Shown here in pieces: positions 38,516 through 47,088 of a stretch of DNA of 64,000 nucleotides. The DNA is from Primorskyibacter aestuariivivens (GTDB lineage Bacteria > Pseudomonadota > Alphaproteobacteria > Rhodobacterales > Rhodobacteraceae). The DNA is taken from the NCBI RefSeq assembly GCF_028023675.1, contig NZ_JAQIOZ010000007.1, positions 124,001 through 188,000 of the forward strand. The letters are read 5' to 3'. The notes beneath the pieces are model-generated. The model did not search any database. It saw only the letters and a list, made by a program, of their open reading frames with translations, and was not told where the DNA came from. The first letter of the stretch is position 1, and every line of letters starts with the position of its first letter. The position numbers were made by a program, and so were the translations under genes.

Positions 38516-39133
38516 ATGATTGACCTCTGGCTTTTCGCGCCCGCCTGTCTGGCGCTGAACCTGACATTCGGGCCTTCGAACCTGCTCGCGCTGACCCATG
38601 GGGCGCAGCGCGGGGTGGGTTTTGCCTGTGCCGCGGCGCTGGGCCGAATGGCCAGCTTTGCGCCGATGATTGCATTGTCAGGGTTGGGGCTGGGCGTGCT
38701 GCTGTCGGCCTCGGCGGCGGCGTTCACCCTGGCGAAACTGGCGGGGGCGGGCTACCTGATCTGGCTGGGCTGGAAGCTCTGGCGCGCGCCTGCGCCAGAG
38801 GTCGAGATGGTTTCAGGCACCGGGCGGCGCGGGCTGATCCCCGCAACGCGGCGCGAGGCGTTGGTCGCACTGGGCAATCCCAAGGCGATCCTGATCTTTG
38901 CCGCCTTCTTCCCGCAATTCGTGGACCCCAATGCCTATTGGACCAGCTACGCCATCGTGGGCGGTGTCTTCCTGCTGTTGGAGATGGTCGCTGTTGCGGC
39001 CTATGCGCTGGCCGGGCAGGTGGCCGCACGACGCGCGACACAGCATCTGGGCAAGCTGCACAAGCTGTCAGGCGCAACGATGATGATATTCGGACTGGCG
39101 CTGGCGCTTGCCCGCAAGCCCGGTGCCGCGTGA
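38516..39133 (+). CDS. LysE/RhtB family amino-acid exporter
   Basis: 205 residues, about six hydrophobic helices. Family pattern FGPSNLLALTHGAQRGVGF near the N-terminus, then GAGYLIWLGWKLWRAP and NPKAILIFAAFFPQFVDP. Exports amino acids or analogues. Starts 4 nt after the SDR stop, so it is probably co-transcribed with it. Its stop overlaps the next gene by one base. Confidence 0.88.
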   Translation: MIDLWLFAPACLALNLTFGPSNLLALTHGAQRGVGFACAAALGRMASFAPMIALSGLGLGVLLSASAAAFTLAKLAGAGYLIWLGWKLWRAPAPEVEMVSGTGRRGLIPATRREALVALGNPKAILIFAAFFPQFVDPNAYWTSYAIVGGVFLLLEMVAVAAYALAGQVAARRATQHLGKLHKLSGATMMIFGLALALARKPGAA

Positions 39134-40284
39134 TGGCGCGGGGGCCGGATGGCAAGGGCGGCGGGGCTGGTTTTTCGCTGGCAGATCAGCTGTTTAACGC
39201 CGAGACCCTGGGCCAGCTTGCCGGTGAGTTCGCCGCAGGCGTGCCGGGGTTCGACGCAGAACGCTACCTGGCGGAAGTCCTGCCCAAACTGCCCGATCTG
39301 GAACTGATGGCGCGGATGGAGGCGATGGCTGATGGGCTGGAAGCGCAACTTGCCCCGGATTTCCCCACCATGGCCGAGCAGGTGCAGGCCGCCATGCCCG
39401 CGCCGCTCGACCCGACGCGCCGCGATGATGATTTTGGTCAGTTCATCCATGCCATGCCGGGGATACTGGCGGTGCGGCATGGGCTGGAGGCACATAGAGA
39501 CCGGGCGCTGGACCTGCTCTATGAAGCCACGCAGCGCTTTTCCATGGAGTTCTATATCCGCCCTTTCCTCAATCACTGGCCCCGCGAAACGCTGGACCGG
39601 CTGTCGCATTGGGCGGGGGACGACAATTACCACGTTCGGCGTCTGGTCAGCGAAGGCACGCGGCCAAAACTGCCCTGGGCCAAGGCGATCACACTCGACC
39701 CGCTTGTGCCGCTGACGCTGCTGGACCGGCTGCATGCGGATGAGACCCGCTTTGTCACAAGATCGGTCTCCAACCATCTGAACGATATATCTAAAATCGC
39801 TCCGGATGCGGTGTTGGAGCGGTTGGAGACCTGGCAGCGGCACGGGCGGCAGGGGGCGAAAGAAATGAAGTGGATGACCCGGCACGCGCTGCGCAGTTTG
39901 ATCAAACAGGGCCATCCCGGCGCGCTTGCGGCGCTGGGATACCGGGGTGACGCGCCGGTGAACGTGACCTTGACCCTCGCCGAGCCCGAGATCGCGCGCG
40001 GCGACCCGCTCCGGTTCGATCTGCAGCTCACAGCGGGGGAGCGCGTGCCGGTGCTGGTGGATTACATCCTGTGGTTCCGCAAAGCTGACGGCGCGCTGAA
40101 ACCCAAGGTGTTCAAGCTGAAACAGACCGAGGTCACGCCCCGCGCGCCCGTGACGCTGTCCAAGACCCACAAGCTGAAATGGGACGCCACGACATTCCGG
40201 CTCTATCCCGGTCTGCAACGGCTGGGGGTGCAGGTGAATGGCCGGGTGATCGTGGAGGCGGAGTTCACGCTGCTGGATGGTTAG
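39133..40284 (+). CDS. DNA alkylation repair protein, AlkD-like HEAT repeats
   Basis: 383 residues starting at ATG 39133 (TGATG overlap with the LysE gene). A HEAT-like helical array is visible at about 120-275, with YHVRRLVSEGTRPKLPWAKA and FVTRSVSNHLNDISKIAPD. These resemble the AlkD/YhaZ glycosylase-like family. A C-terminal beta-rich domain (about 280-383) may be an extra module. Start of the frame further upstream is inside the exporter gene. Confidence 0.8.
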   Translation: MARGPDGKGGGAGFSLADQLFNAETLGQLAGEFAAGVPGFDAERYLAEVLPKLPDLELMARMEAMADGLEAQLAPDFPTMAEQVQAAMPAPLDPTRRDDDFGQFIHAMPGILAVRHGLEAHRDRALDLLYEATQRFSMEFYIRPFLNHWPRETLDRLSHWAGDDNYHVRRLVSEGTRPKLPWAKAITLDPLVPLTLLDRLHADETRFVTRSVSNHLNDISKIAPDAVLERLETWQRHGRQGAKEMKWMTRHALRSLIKQGHPGALAALGYRGDAPVNVTLTLAEPEIARGDPLRFDLQLTAGERVPVLVDYILWFRKADGALKPKVFKLKQTEVTPRAPVTLSKTHKLKWDATTFRLYPGLQRLGVQVNGRVIVEAEFTLLDG

Positions 40285-40370
40285 GCGCCACGGCTTGCGC
40301 CCCTCCGGCGGGCTTGCTATCTGCGGGGAAGTCCGATTGTTTTGATCGGAAAACCAGGAAGAGGCAGGCC

Positions 40371-41462
40371 TTGCAGCCCGAGAAAATCCCGCCACGTCTG
40401 GAAATCCGCAATCTTGTCCGCGACTTTGAGGGTCGCCGGGTGGTGGACGACGTGTCCCTGCAGATCCAGCCGGGGCAGGTGACCTGTCTTCTCGGCCCGT
40501 CGGGCTGTGGCAAATCCACGACGCTGCGCATGATCGCAGGCGTGGACATGCAGGACGCGGGCGAGATCTATGTCGATGGGGAGCTGATCTGCGACACGGT
40601 ATTCCGTGTCCCGCCCGAGCGGCGCTCCATCGGGCTGATGTTTCAGGACTTCGCGCTCTTTCCCCATCTCAGCGTCGGCAAGAACGTGGCGTTTGGTCTG
40701 GACGGCAAGGGGCCGGAGGTTCAGGACCGGGTGCGGGAGATGCTGGGCCGCGTGGGGCTGGCCAACTATATCGATGCCTATCCGCATGAGCTGTCGGGCG
40801 GCGAACAACAGCGTGTGGCGCTGGCCCGTGCGCTGGCACCGCAGCCCAAGATCATGCTGATGGATGAACCCTTCTCGGGCCTCGACAACCGGTTGCGCGA
40901 CGGTATCCGTGACGAAACGCTTGAGCTACTCAAACAGGAAGACACCGCCGTCCTTCTGGTCACGCATGAGCCGGAAGAAGCGATGCGCATGGCCGATGAG
41001 ATCGCGCTGATGCGCGACGGCAAGATCGTGCAGCAGGGCGCGCCCTATAACATCTACCGCGCGCCGATGGATAAGGCGGCGGTCGCTTTCTTCAGCGATA
41101 TCAACGTGATCGAGAGCGAAGTGAATGGCGCGCTGGCGGTGACCCCCTTTGGCCAGTTCCTTGCGCCGGGCTATCCGGATGGCTCAAGGGTCGAGATCGT
41201 GTTCCGGCCCCAGCATATGGGGATCGATTTTGACCGGGGTGGCCTGGGTCCGGCCCCGACACCGGAACGCGGGCGCGCGGCGCGCGGGGTGGTGGAACGC
41301 GCACGCTTCATGGGGTCGGAGAGCCTTGTGGAATTTCGCATGGATCATGACGGATCACGGCTCAGGGCCACGGTGCCGAATGTCTTCCTGCCCAAACAGG
41401 GCACGCCGCTCTGGCTGACCATCCGGCGCGACCGCTGTTTTGTCTTTCCCAGGCAGGACTAG
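40371..41462 (+). CDS. ABC transporter ATPase, Fe(III)/spermidine-putrescine type, TTG start
   Basis: 363 residues. Walker A GPSGCGKSTT, signature LSGGEQQRVALARAL, Walker B IMLMDEPFSGLD and H-loop THEPEEAM are all intact. A C-terminal TOBE-like domain follows from about 240. There is no in-frame ATG before Walker A; TTG 40371 has AGGAAGAGG 6 nt upstream and is the only good start. No permease or binding protein gene is next to it, so the substrate is unknown. Confidence 0.85.
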   Translation: MQPEKIPPRLEIRNLVRDFEGRRVVDDVSLQIQPGQVTCLLGPSGCGKSTTLRMIAGVDMQDAGEIYVDGELICDTVFRVPPERRSIGLMFQDFALFPHLSVGKNVAFGLDGKGPEVQDRVREMLGRVGLANYIDAYPHELSGGEQQRVALARALAPQPKIMLMDEPFSGLDNRLRDGIRDETLELLKQEDTAVLLVTHEPEEAMRMADEIALMRDGKIVQQGAPYNIYRAPMDKAAVAFFSDINVIESEVNGALAVTPFGQFLAPGYPDGSRVEIVFRPQHMGIDFDRGGLGPAPTPERGRAARGVVERARFMGSESLVEFRMDHDGSRLRATVPNVFLPKQGTPLWLTIRRDRCFVFPRQD

Positions 41463-41480
41463 GTGCCGGGTCGTGGGTCG

Positions 41481-41494
41481 TTGATCCGCGTCAA
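41481..41494. promoter_or_regulatory. FNR/Crp-type box upstream of the SpoIIAA-like gene
   Basis: TTGATCCGCGTCAA fits the FNR-type pattern TTGAT-N4-(A/G)TCAA. Its centre is about 68 nt before the start codon of the following gene, a usual distance for an activator site. This suggests oxygen-dependent regulation by an FnrL-like protein encoded elsewhere. Confidence 0.5.
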
Positions 41495-41555
41495 GTCGTG
41501 CAAGGCCATTCGGTGGTAGACTGGGCGGGCAGTGAACCTGAAAGGGGGCCACGCC

Positions 41556-42296
41556 ATGATCGATATCGACATTCGCGACCGCGAGAACATTGCCATCATC
41601 ACGCCAAAGGGGCGGCTGACCGCCGCATCCATCGCGGAGCTGGCAGAGCGGATCAACAGCTATATCAATGAAACCGACCGGGTGCCGAACCTTGTCATTC
41701 ACGCGCGTGACCTGCCGTTCTGGCAGGATTTTGATGCCCTGCGTGCGCATCTGAATTTCGTGAAGAACCACGAAAGCATCGTGCGCAAGGTCGCGTTGGT
41801 CAGCGACAGCAAACTGCTTTGGGTGGCGCGGGTGCTGGTGGATCAGTTCGTCGGGGCCAAGGTGCGGCGCTTTAACGAAGATGCCATCGACGACGCCATC
41901 GGCTGGGCGCAGATGGAAGAGGACAACCCGGGCACCATCACCGAGATCGATGGATTTCCGGCGGATGTGATCGCCATCGAATTGAACGGTTTGATCACCT
42001 CGCAGGATTATACCGACATGCTGGTGCCGCTGGTCGCGGAACGGGCCAAAGCGCATGACAAGCTCAAGCTGCTCTGCGTGATGGGGCCTTATTTCGATGG
42101 CTATTCCGCTGGGGCCATGTGGGATGACATGCGGTTTGGATTCGGCCACCTGACCACGTTTTCGCGCATCGCGCTTGTGACCGATCACGACTGGATCCGC
42201 ACCGGGGCGAAATTCTTTGGGGTGATGATGCCCAGCGAAGTCGTGGTCTTCGATATGGCGGAACTGGAGGATGCGAAAGCGTGGATCAGGGCGTAG
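41556..42296 (+). CDS. Protein with two tandem SpoIIAA-like (STAS-fold) domains
   Basis: 246 residues, ATG 41556 with AAAGGGGG upstream. Two copies of a SpoIIAA-like domain (about 1-120 and 127-246) share the same layout: an initial beta-strand pair (DIDIRDRENIAIITPKGRLT; VIAIELNGLITSQDY) and a hydrophobic VAL or IALV core with a D at its end (VALVSD, IALVTD). STAS domains of this type are lipid- or nucleotide-binding and linked to stress. Possible FNR box upstream. Convergent with the next gene, ends overlapping by 11 nt. Confidence 0.8.
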   Translation: MIDIDIRDRENIAIITPKGRLTAASIAELAERINSYINETDRVPNLVIHARDLPFWQDFDALRAHLNFVKNHESIVRKVALVSDSKLLWVARVLVDQFVGAKVRRFNEDAIDDAIGWAQMEEDNPGTITEIDGFPADVIAIELNGLITSQDYTDMLVPLVAERAKAHDKLKLLCVMGPYFDGYSAGAMWDDMRFGFGHLTTFSRIALVTDHDWIRTGAKFFGVMMPSEVVVFDMAELEDAKAWIRA

Positions 42297-42960
42297 CAGG
42301 CCCGTCAACGCTTTGGCGATAATCCTGCAGCCGTTTGCCCGGCTCATCCACGAACAGCCCCGCAACCGGGCTCAGCGTGTCGATCTGGTCGATGCGGAAG
42401 CTGGCAAAGGCATCCGTCGTCTCGCTCCACCCGACACAGGCCCAGATGCGGCCCCAATAGCGCAGCTCCAGCGGCCGCAGCAGGTGCTGGGTCCCGTCGG
42501 TCATGGCGATGCGCAGCTTTTGTCGGGCGCGCACGGCGGCGCGAAAGGCGGGCATATGGCGAAAGCCGCGCGCGGCCTCCTCGAACGGGTAGGCGGCAAA
42601 GCCGAACTGTGCGGGGGCGGCGCGGTCCTCGGGTAGAAGCGCGTCGATCTTGGACGACAGCGCCCGGGCGGCCCCGGCCAACTCGGCCTCGCCGGTCTGG
42701 CCTACCACCGCAAGACCCAGATGCAGCGCCTCAAGCTCGGCCTCGGTCAGGTTGATGGGGGGCAGGGTGATCGCCTCCAGCGCGGCATAGCCCAGCCCGC
42801 GTTCCCCGATCACCGGCACGCCACTGTCGATCAACGTGTCCATGTCGCGGTAGATCGTGCGCACCGAGACGCCAAGATCGCGCGCGAGGTCCTCGGCCCG
42901 GTGGCGCGCACCGTCCTTGAGACGCTCCATCAGCCGGTACAGCCGGTCGGCCCGTTTCAT
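42286..42960 (-). CDS. WYL-domain HTH transcriptional regulator (YafY-like)
   Basis: 224 residues. N-terminal HTH in GARHRAEDLARDLGVSVRTI at about 17-36. The C-terminal WYL-type ligand-sensing region is at about 140-205, with RYWGRIWACVGWSETTDAF and FRIDQI. Regulates an unknown target and, by the palindrome spanning its promoter, itself. The divergent tatABC genes are a possible second target. Confidence 0.88.
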   Translation of the reverse strand: MKRADRLYRLMERLKDGARHRAEDLARDLGVSVRTIYRDMDTLIDSGVPVIGERGLGYAALEAITLPPINLTEAELEALHLGLAVVGQTGEAELAGAARALSSKIDALLPEDRAAPAQFGFAAYPFEEAARGFRHMPAFRAAVRARQKLRIAMTDGTQHLLRPLELRYWGRIWACVGWSETTDAFASFRIDQIDTLSPVAGLFVDEPGKRLQDYRQSVDGPATP

Positions 42961-42989
42961 GCGATTCGCGCTCCGATTCGAGGGTAAAC

Positions 42990-43023
42990 TGACATTATTT
43001 TGTCACCTGACAGAATAATGTCA
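42990..43023. promoter_or_regulatory. 34-bp palindromic operator in the WYL regulator/tatA intergenic region
   Basis: Two 16-bp arms (42990-43005, 43008-43023) with a 2-nt centre and one mismatch. Each arm begins TGACA and ends TGTCA, giving four half-sites. On the minus strand TTGACA (43024-43019) followed by a -10-like A/T run (about 43001-42996) lies over the palindrome, so a bound regulator would block the promoter. Confidence 0.65.
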
Positions 43024-43169
43024 AAAAGCTCTCGATTTTCCCGTTCAAATTGACCCGGGCGGGCGGTTTTGGCGCTTTCACGAGCCCGCGGAAAGCAATA
43101 TGACGGGGGCAATTCAAGGGGCACGACCCATGCGCGGGCCCCGGACTATTCCAACCGGAGACTGAAGAC

Positions 43170-43394
43170 ATGCTGAACAATATCGGACTTCCCGGCCTTC
43201 TCCTGATCGCCGTTGTCGTGCTGGTGCTTTTCGGGCGCGGCAAGATTTCCTCGCTCATGGGCGAAGTGGGCAAGGGCATTACCGCCTTCAAGAAAGGTGT
43301 GAAAGACGGCACCGAAGAGCTGGAAAACCAGGCGGCGGAAGAGGCCAAGGACGTGACGCCCGAGGAAGACGCCAAAGACAAGGACAAGGTGTAA
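43170..43394 (+). CDS. tatA: Sec-independent protein translocase subunit TatA
   Basis: 74 residues. One N-terminal membrane helix ([16 protein letters not shown]), the FGRGK hinge, an amphipathic helix ([14 protein letters not shown]) and an acidic tail. Standard TatA architecture, exporting folded proteins with tatB and tatC. About 210 nt from the divergent regulator. Confidence 0.93.
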   Translation: MLNNIGLPGLLLIAVVVLVLFGRGKISSLMGEVGKGITAFKKGVKDGTEELENQAAEEAKDVTPEEDAKDKDKV

Positions 43395-43400
43395 GCGCCG

Positions 43401-43880
43401 ATGTTCGATCTGGGCTGGACCGAGTTGCTGGTCATCGGGATCGTGGCGCTGATCGTCGTCGGTCCCAAGGACTTGCCCGTATTGTTCCGCAAGGTCGGGC
43501 AGTTCGTGGGCAAGGCCAAGGGCATGGCGCGCGAATTCAGCCGGGCGATGAACGAGGCCGCCGATGAAAGCGGCGTGCATGACGTGGCCAAGACTTTCAA
43601 GACCGCGACCAACCCGATTGGCTCGGCCATGGACGGGGTCAAGGACGCGGCGCGCAAGGTGACGGACCCGCTGGAAGGGATCGACCCCTACAGCGAGACC
43701 GGTAAACTGGCCGCCGAGCGTGCCGAAAAGGCCAAGAAGATTCAGGAGGCCACCGCCCGCGCCGCGGCCCAACGCAAAAAGCGCGAGGCCGAAGAGGCGC
43801 TCAAGGCGGCAGAAGCCGAGCTTGAGGCCTATACGCCCAAGGACGCGCCTGCGTCCAAAGACACGAAAGACGACGCATGA
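43401..43880 (+). CDS. tatB: Sec-independent protein translocase subunit TatB
   Basis: 159 residues. N-terminal helix [20 protein letters not shown], then the [20 protein letters not shown] amphipathic segment. A long charged, Ala/Glu/Lys-rich coiled tail (about 100-159) follows. Starts 6 nt after the tatA stop. TatB binds signal peptides with TatC. Confidence 0.92.
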   Translation: MFDLGWTELLVIGIVALIVVGPKDLPVLFRKVGQFVGKAKGMAREFSRAMNEAADESGVHDVAKTFKTATNPIGSAMDGVKDAARKVTDPLEGIDPYSETGKLAAERAEKAKKIQEATARAAAQRKKREAEEALKAAEAELEAYTPKDAPASKDTKDDA

Positions 43881-44809
43881 GCGCCACCGACGACGAGATC
43901 GAGGATTCCTCTGCCCCGCTGATCGAGCATCTGGCGGAGCTGCGCAACCGGCTGATCCGCTGCGTGGTCTATTTCCTCATCGGCATGGTGATCTGTTTCA
44001 CCGTGGCGACGCCGATCTTCAATTTCCTGACCGCGCCGCTGTGTCAGGTGTTGGGCGAACGCGGGCAGGATTGCGACCTGATCTTCATCTCGCCTCAGGA
44101 AGGCTTCTTCGTCGCGATCAAGGTCTCGCTTCTGGGCGGCTTCATCCTTGCTTTTCCGTTTATTGCCAACCAGATGTGGCGCTTTGTTGCGCCCGGTCTC
44201 TACAAGTCGGAAAAGGGTGCGTTCCTGCCCTTCCTGATTGCCTCGCCTTTCATGTTCTTCCTTGGTGCGGCGTTCGCGTTCTACGTCGTCACGCCGCTGG
44301 CTTATGACTTCTTCCTAGGCTTCCAGCAATTTGGCACCGAGGGCGAGGCCGTGGTGGGCGAAGAGGTCGAACAGGGCCTGTCCGTGGTCTTTCAGGGTTC
44401 TGCGCAGGAATACCTGAATCTCACCATCAAGTTCATCGTGGCCTTTGGTCTGTGCTTCCAGCTTCCCGTTCTGCTCACGTTGATGGGCAAGGCCGGGCTG
44501 GTGAGCGCCAAGGGGTTGGGCGAGGTGCGCAAATACGCGGTGGTGGGCATTCTGGTGCTGGCCGCGCTTGTGACGCCGCCGGATGTGATCACCCAGATCA
44601 TCCTCTTTGTCGTGGTCTACGGTCTGTATGAGGTGTCGATCTTCCTTGTCGGGCGGGTCGAGAAGAAGCGCGAAGAAGAGCTCAAGGAACAGGGCCTGTG
44701 GTTCGAGGATGAACCGGACACAGACAACGACCCGATGATGGACGAATTCGACGAGGATGAGGCCGATATTGCCGACGCTGAAGATGGCGGTAAGGCGGAC
44801 AAGTCCTGA
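43877..44809 (+). CDS. tatC: Sec-independent protein translocase subunit TatC
   Basis: 310 residues, six membrane helices. N-terminal ...[20 protein letters not shown] is the TatC signature, followed by [20 protein letters not shown] and the helix-rich core. An acidic cytoplasmic tail (about 275-310, rich in Asp/Glu) is longer than in E. coli. ATGA overlap with tatB; TGATG overlap with the ATPase gene. Confidence 0.93.
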   Translation: MSATDDEIEDSSAPLIEHLAELRNRLIRCVVYFLIGMVICFTVATPIFNFLTAPLCQVLGERGQDCDLIFISPQEGFFVAIKVSLLGGFILAFPFIANQMWRFVAPGLYKSEKGAFLPFLIASPFMFFLGAAFAFYVVTPLAYDFFLGFQQFGTEGEAVVGEEVEQGLSVVFQGSAQEYLNLTIKFIVAFGLCFQLPVLLTLMGKAGLVSAKGLGEVRKYAVVGILVLAALVTPPDVITQIILFVVVYGLYEVSIFLVGRVEKKREEELKEQGLWFEDEPDTDNDPMMDEFDEDEADIADAEDGGKADKS

Positions 44810-45660
44810 TGGGCAAGAAGACCCTGAAACGGATTGCTGCGGCGCTGGAGCGAATGGCCCCGGCGCCGCAGGAAGCCCCCGATTTCGACGCTGCCGACGC
44901 CTTTGTCTGGCATGTGGAACCTGACCGTCTTGAACCTGTGCCTCAGGTCAGTCGTGTGGGCATCGAGCTTTTGGTCGGCGTGGACCGGTCGCGCGACACG
45001 CTTCTCGCCAACACGCTGCAATTCGCACGCGGTCTGCCCGCCAATAACGCGCTTCTCTGGGGTGCGCGGGGGATGGGGAAATCCTCGCTGGTCAAGGCTG
45101 TCCATGCCGATGTGATCCGGCAAGGCGCGCCGCTCAAGATCGTGGAGTTGCAGCGCGAAGACCTGCCCTCGGTGGGCCGCTTGCTGAACCTGCTCAGGGG
45201 CCGCGCGGAACGGTTTCTGCTGTTCTGTGACGATCTCAGCTTCAGCCATGACGACCAGCATTACAAATCGCTCAAGGCGGTGTTGGACGGTGGCATCGAG
45301 GGGCGGCCCGACAACGTGGTGTTCTATGCCACCTCCAACCGCCGCCACCTGATGCCCCGTGACATGATCGAGAATGAGCGCTCAAGCGCCATCAACCCGG
45401 CCGAAGCGGTCGAGGAAAAGGTCTCGCTGTCGGACCGGTTCGGGCTGTGGCTTGGCTTCCATCCCTGCTCGCAGGATGACTACCTGTCGATGATCCGCGG
45501 CTATTGCGATGCCTATGGGGTCGAGATTGATGACGAGACCCTGCGCGCCGAGGCCATCGAATGGCAGGCGACGCGTGGCTCGCGATCCGGTCGGGTGGCG
45601 TGGCAGTTCTTTACCGACCTTGCCGGGCGCAAGGGCGTGACGCTGGGGCTGTCCGGCTGA
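44809..45660 (+). CDS. DUF815-type AAA ATPase
   Basis: 283 residues. Walker A GARGMGKSSLVK at about 84-95, Walker B-like FLLFCDDLSF at about 139-148, sensor-like FYATSNRRHLMPR. Matches DUF815 proteins from memory of the family. It overlaps tatC by one base, so is co-translated with the Tat genes; a role in protein quality control is only inferred. Confidence 0.85.
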   Translation: MGKKTLKRIAAALERMAPAPQEAPDFDAADAFVWHVEPDRLEPVPQVSRVGIELLVGVDRSRDTLLANTLQFARGLPANNALLWGARGMGKSSLVKAVHADVIRQGAPLKIVELQREDLPSVGRLLNLLRGRAERFLLFCDDLSFSHDDQHYKSLKAVLDGGIEGRPDNVVFYATSNRRHLMPRDMIENERSSAINPAEAVEEKVSLSDRFGLWLGFHPCSQDDYLSMIRGYCDAYGVEIDDETLRAEAIEWQATRGSRSGRVAWQFFTDLAGRKGVTLGLSG

Positions 45661-45679
45661 CCGCGTTGAGGATGGTCAC

Positions 45680-46165
45680 ATGACACGGACAATCCGCGAT
45701 CTCGATGCGATAACCGACCTCGACCTTGTTCGTGCCTTCTATGCGGAAGCGCCGGATTACTGGCTTCTGGCCGAAGGGCAGGCACCGGATGAAAGCAAGA
45801 TCAGGGGATTCTTCACCGATGGCCCGCCCGGCTGTGACCCGGCGGCATCCCATCGTCTTGGGCTGTTTCTGGACGGTCGGCTGTCGGGTTTGGCGGAGTT
45901 GTCCTTCGGGTTCCCTGAACCGGGGGACGCCTATCTTGGCCTGATGATCCTTGGCCCCTGGGCGCAGGGCGCGGGGCATGGCCGGGCGTTTCTGGCCCAT
46001 GCCGAGGGGCTGGCCCGGGCGCGCGGCGCGGCTGCGCTGTATCTGGCGGTGTTCGAGGCCAATTCAGGCGGGCGCGCTTTTTGGGAGCGCGAGGGATTTG
46101 CGGCCACCGGGGTCAGCGGCCGCAATGAGCATCATGTCCTGCACCGGCTGGTCAAACACCTGTAG
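45680..46165 (+). CDS. GNAT family N-acetyltransferase
   Basis: 161 residues. The acetyl-CoA-binding motif region is LGPWAQGAGHGRAFLAHAEG at about 93-112, followed by LYLAVFEANSGGRAFWEREG, the typical motif B. GAGGATGG precedes the ATG. It ends 24 nt before the convergent E2 gene. Acceptor unknown. Confidence 0.85.
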   Translation: MTRTIRDLDAITDLDLVRAFYAEAPDYWLLAEGQAPDESKIRGFFTDGPPGCDPAASHRLGLFLDGRLSGLAELSFGFPEPGDAYLGLMILGPWAQGAGHGRAFLAHAEGLARARGAAALYLAVFEANSGGRAFWEREGFAATGVSGRNEHHVLHRLVKHL

Positions 46166-46189
46166 AGTGCCGGGCAGGGGGCGTGCGGA

Positions 46190-47083
46190 TCAGACCATGA
46201 TGCGCCGGGGATCGGCGATCAGACCGGCCAGATAGGTCACGAAACGCGCCGCATCCGCGCCATTGATCACCCGGTGATCATAGCTCAGATCCAGCGGCAC
46301 CATCGGCACCGGGCGCGGTGTGTCGCCGTCCCACACGGTCACGGTCTCGGTTCGGGTGATACCCAGGATGGCCACCTCGGGCGGGTTGACGATGGGTGTG
46401 AACCCGATACCGCCGATGCCGCCAAGGTTCGAGATCGACATGGACGCGCCGCCCATCTCGTCCGGGCCGACCTTGCGGTTCTGTGCGCGCGAGGCAAGGT
46501 CGGTGATTTCCGCCGCGATCTGCCACAGGCCCTTTTTGTCCACGTCACGGACCACCGGCACCATAAGCCCATGCGCGGTGTCCACGGCGATGCCGATATG
46601 CACATAATCCTTAAGGATCAATGTCTTGCCATCGGGCGAGAGCGAGGCGTTGAAGCGTGGGAACTCGCGCAGCGCCCGCGCCAGCGCCTTGGCCTGAAAC
46701 GCCAGCGCGGTGAGTTTCACAGCGCGCGCCTGTGCTTCGGACTTCAATGATTTGCGCAGCGCCTCGATGGCGCTCACATCGGCGCGGTCATGATGTGTGA
46801 CCTGCGGGATCAGCGTATTGGCCGCCGCGAGGTTGGCCGAGGCCACCTGTGCAAAGCGGCTCATCGGCTCCTCAGATACCGGGCCATACTGGCTGTGATC
46901 CACATCCCAATAGGAGGTGTCACCTGCCGGGCCGGAGGCGGCAGCGGCAGCGGGCTTTGCGCCCGCCTCCAGATCTTCGCGCCCGATGGTGGTCCGGCCC
47001 AGCGATTTGGCCAGCGCGTCGATGTCGATCCCTTTCTGCAGCGCCAGCGCGCGCACGGACGGGGCGGCTTTGACCTCACTCAT
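46190..47083 (-). CDS. 2-oxo acid dehydrogenase E2 catalytic core without lipoyl domain
   Basis: About 297 residues. A short PSBD-like segment (VRALALQKGIDIDALAKSL) is followed by the acyltransferase core. Conserved core pieces: HIGIAVDTAHGLMVPVVRDV, ISNLGGIGG and the active-site SYDHRVINGADAARF (His plus Asn, as in several PDH E2 enzymes). No biotinyl/lipoyl domain is present. Lipoyl arms are instead on the protein at 48529-49857. ATG 47083 is preferred; ATG 47095, overlapping the ALDH stop, is possible. Last gene of the leftward arm. Confidence 0.9.
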   Translation of the reverse strand: MSEVKAAPSVRALALQKGIDIDALAKSLGRTTIGREDLEAGAKPAAAAASGPAGDTSYWDVDHSQYGPVSEEPMSRFAQVASANLAAANTLIPQVTHHDRADVSAIEALRKSLKSEAQARAVKLTALAFQAKALARALREFPRFNASLSPDGKTLILKDYVHIGIAVDTAHGLMVPVVRDVDKKGLWQIAAEITDLASRAQNRKVGPDEMGGASMSISNLGGIGGIGFTPIVNPPEVAILGITRTETVTVWDGDTPRPVPMVPLDLSYDHRVINGADAARFVTYLAGLIADPRRIMV

Positions 47084-47088
47084 CGCGC

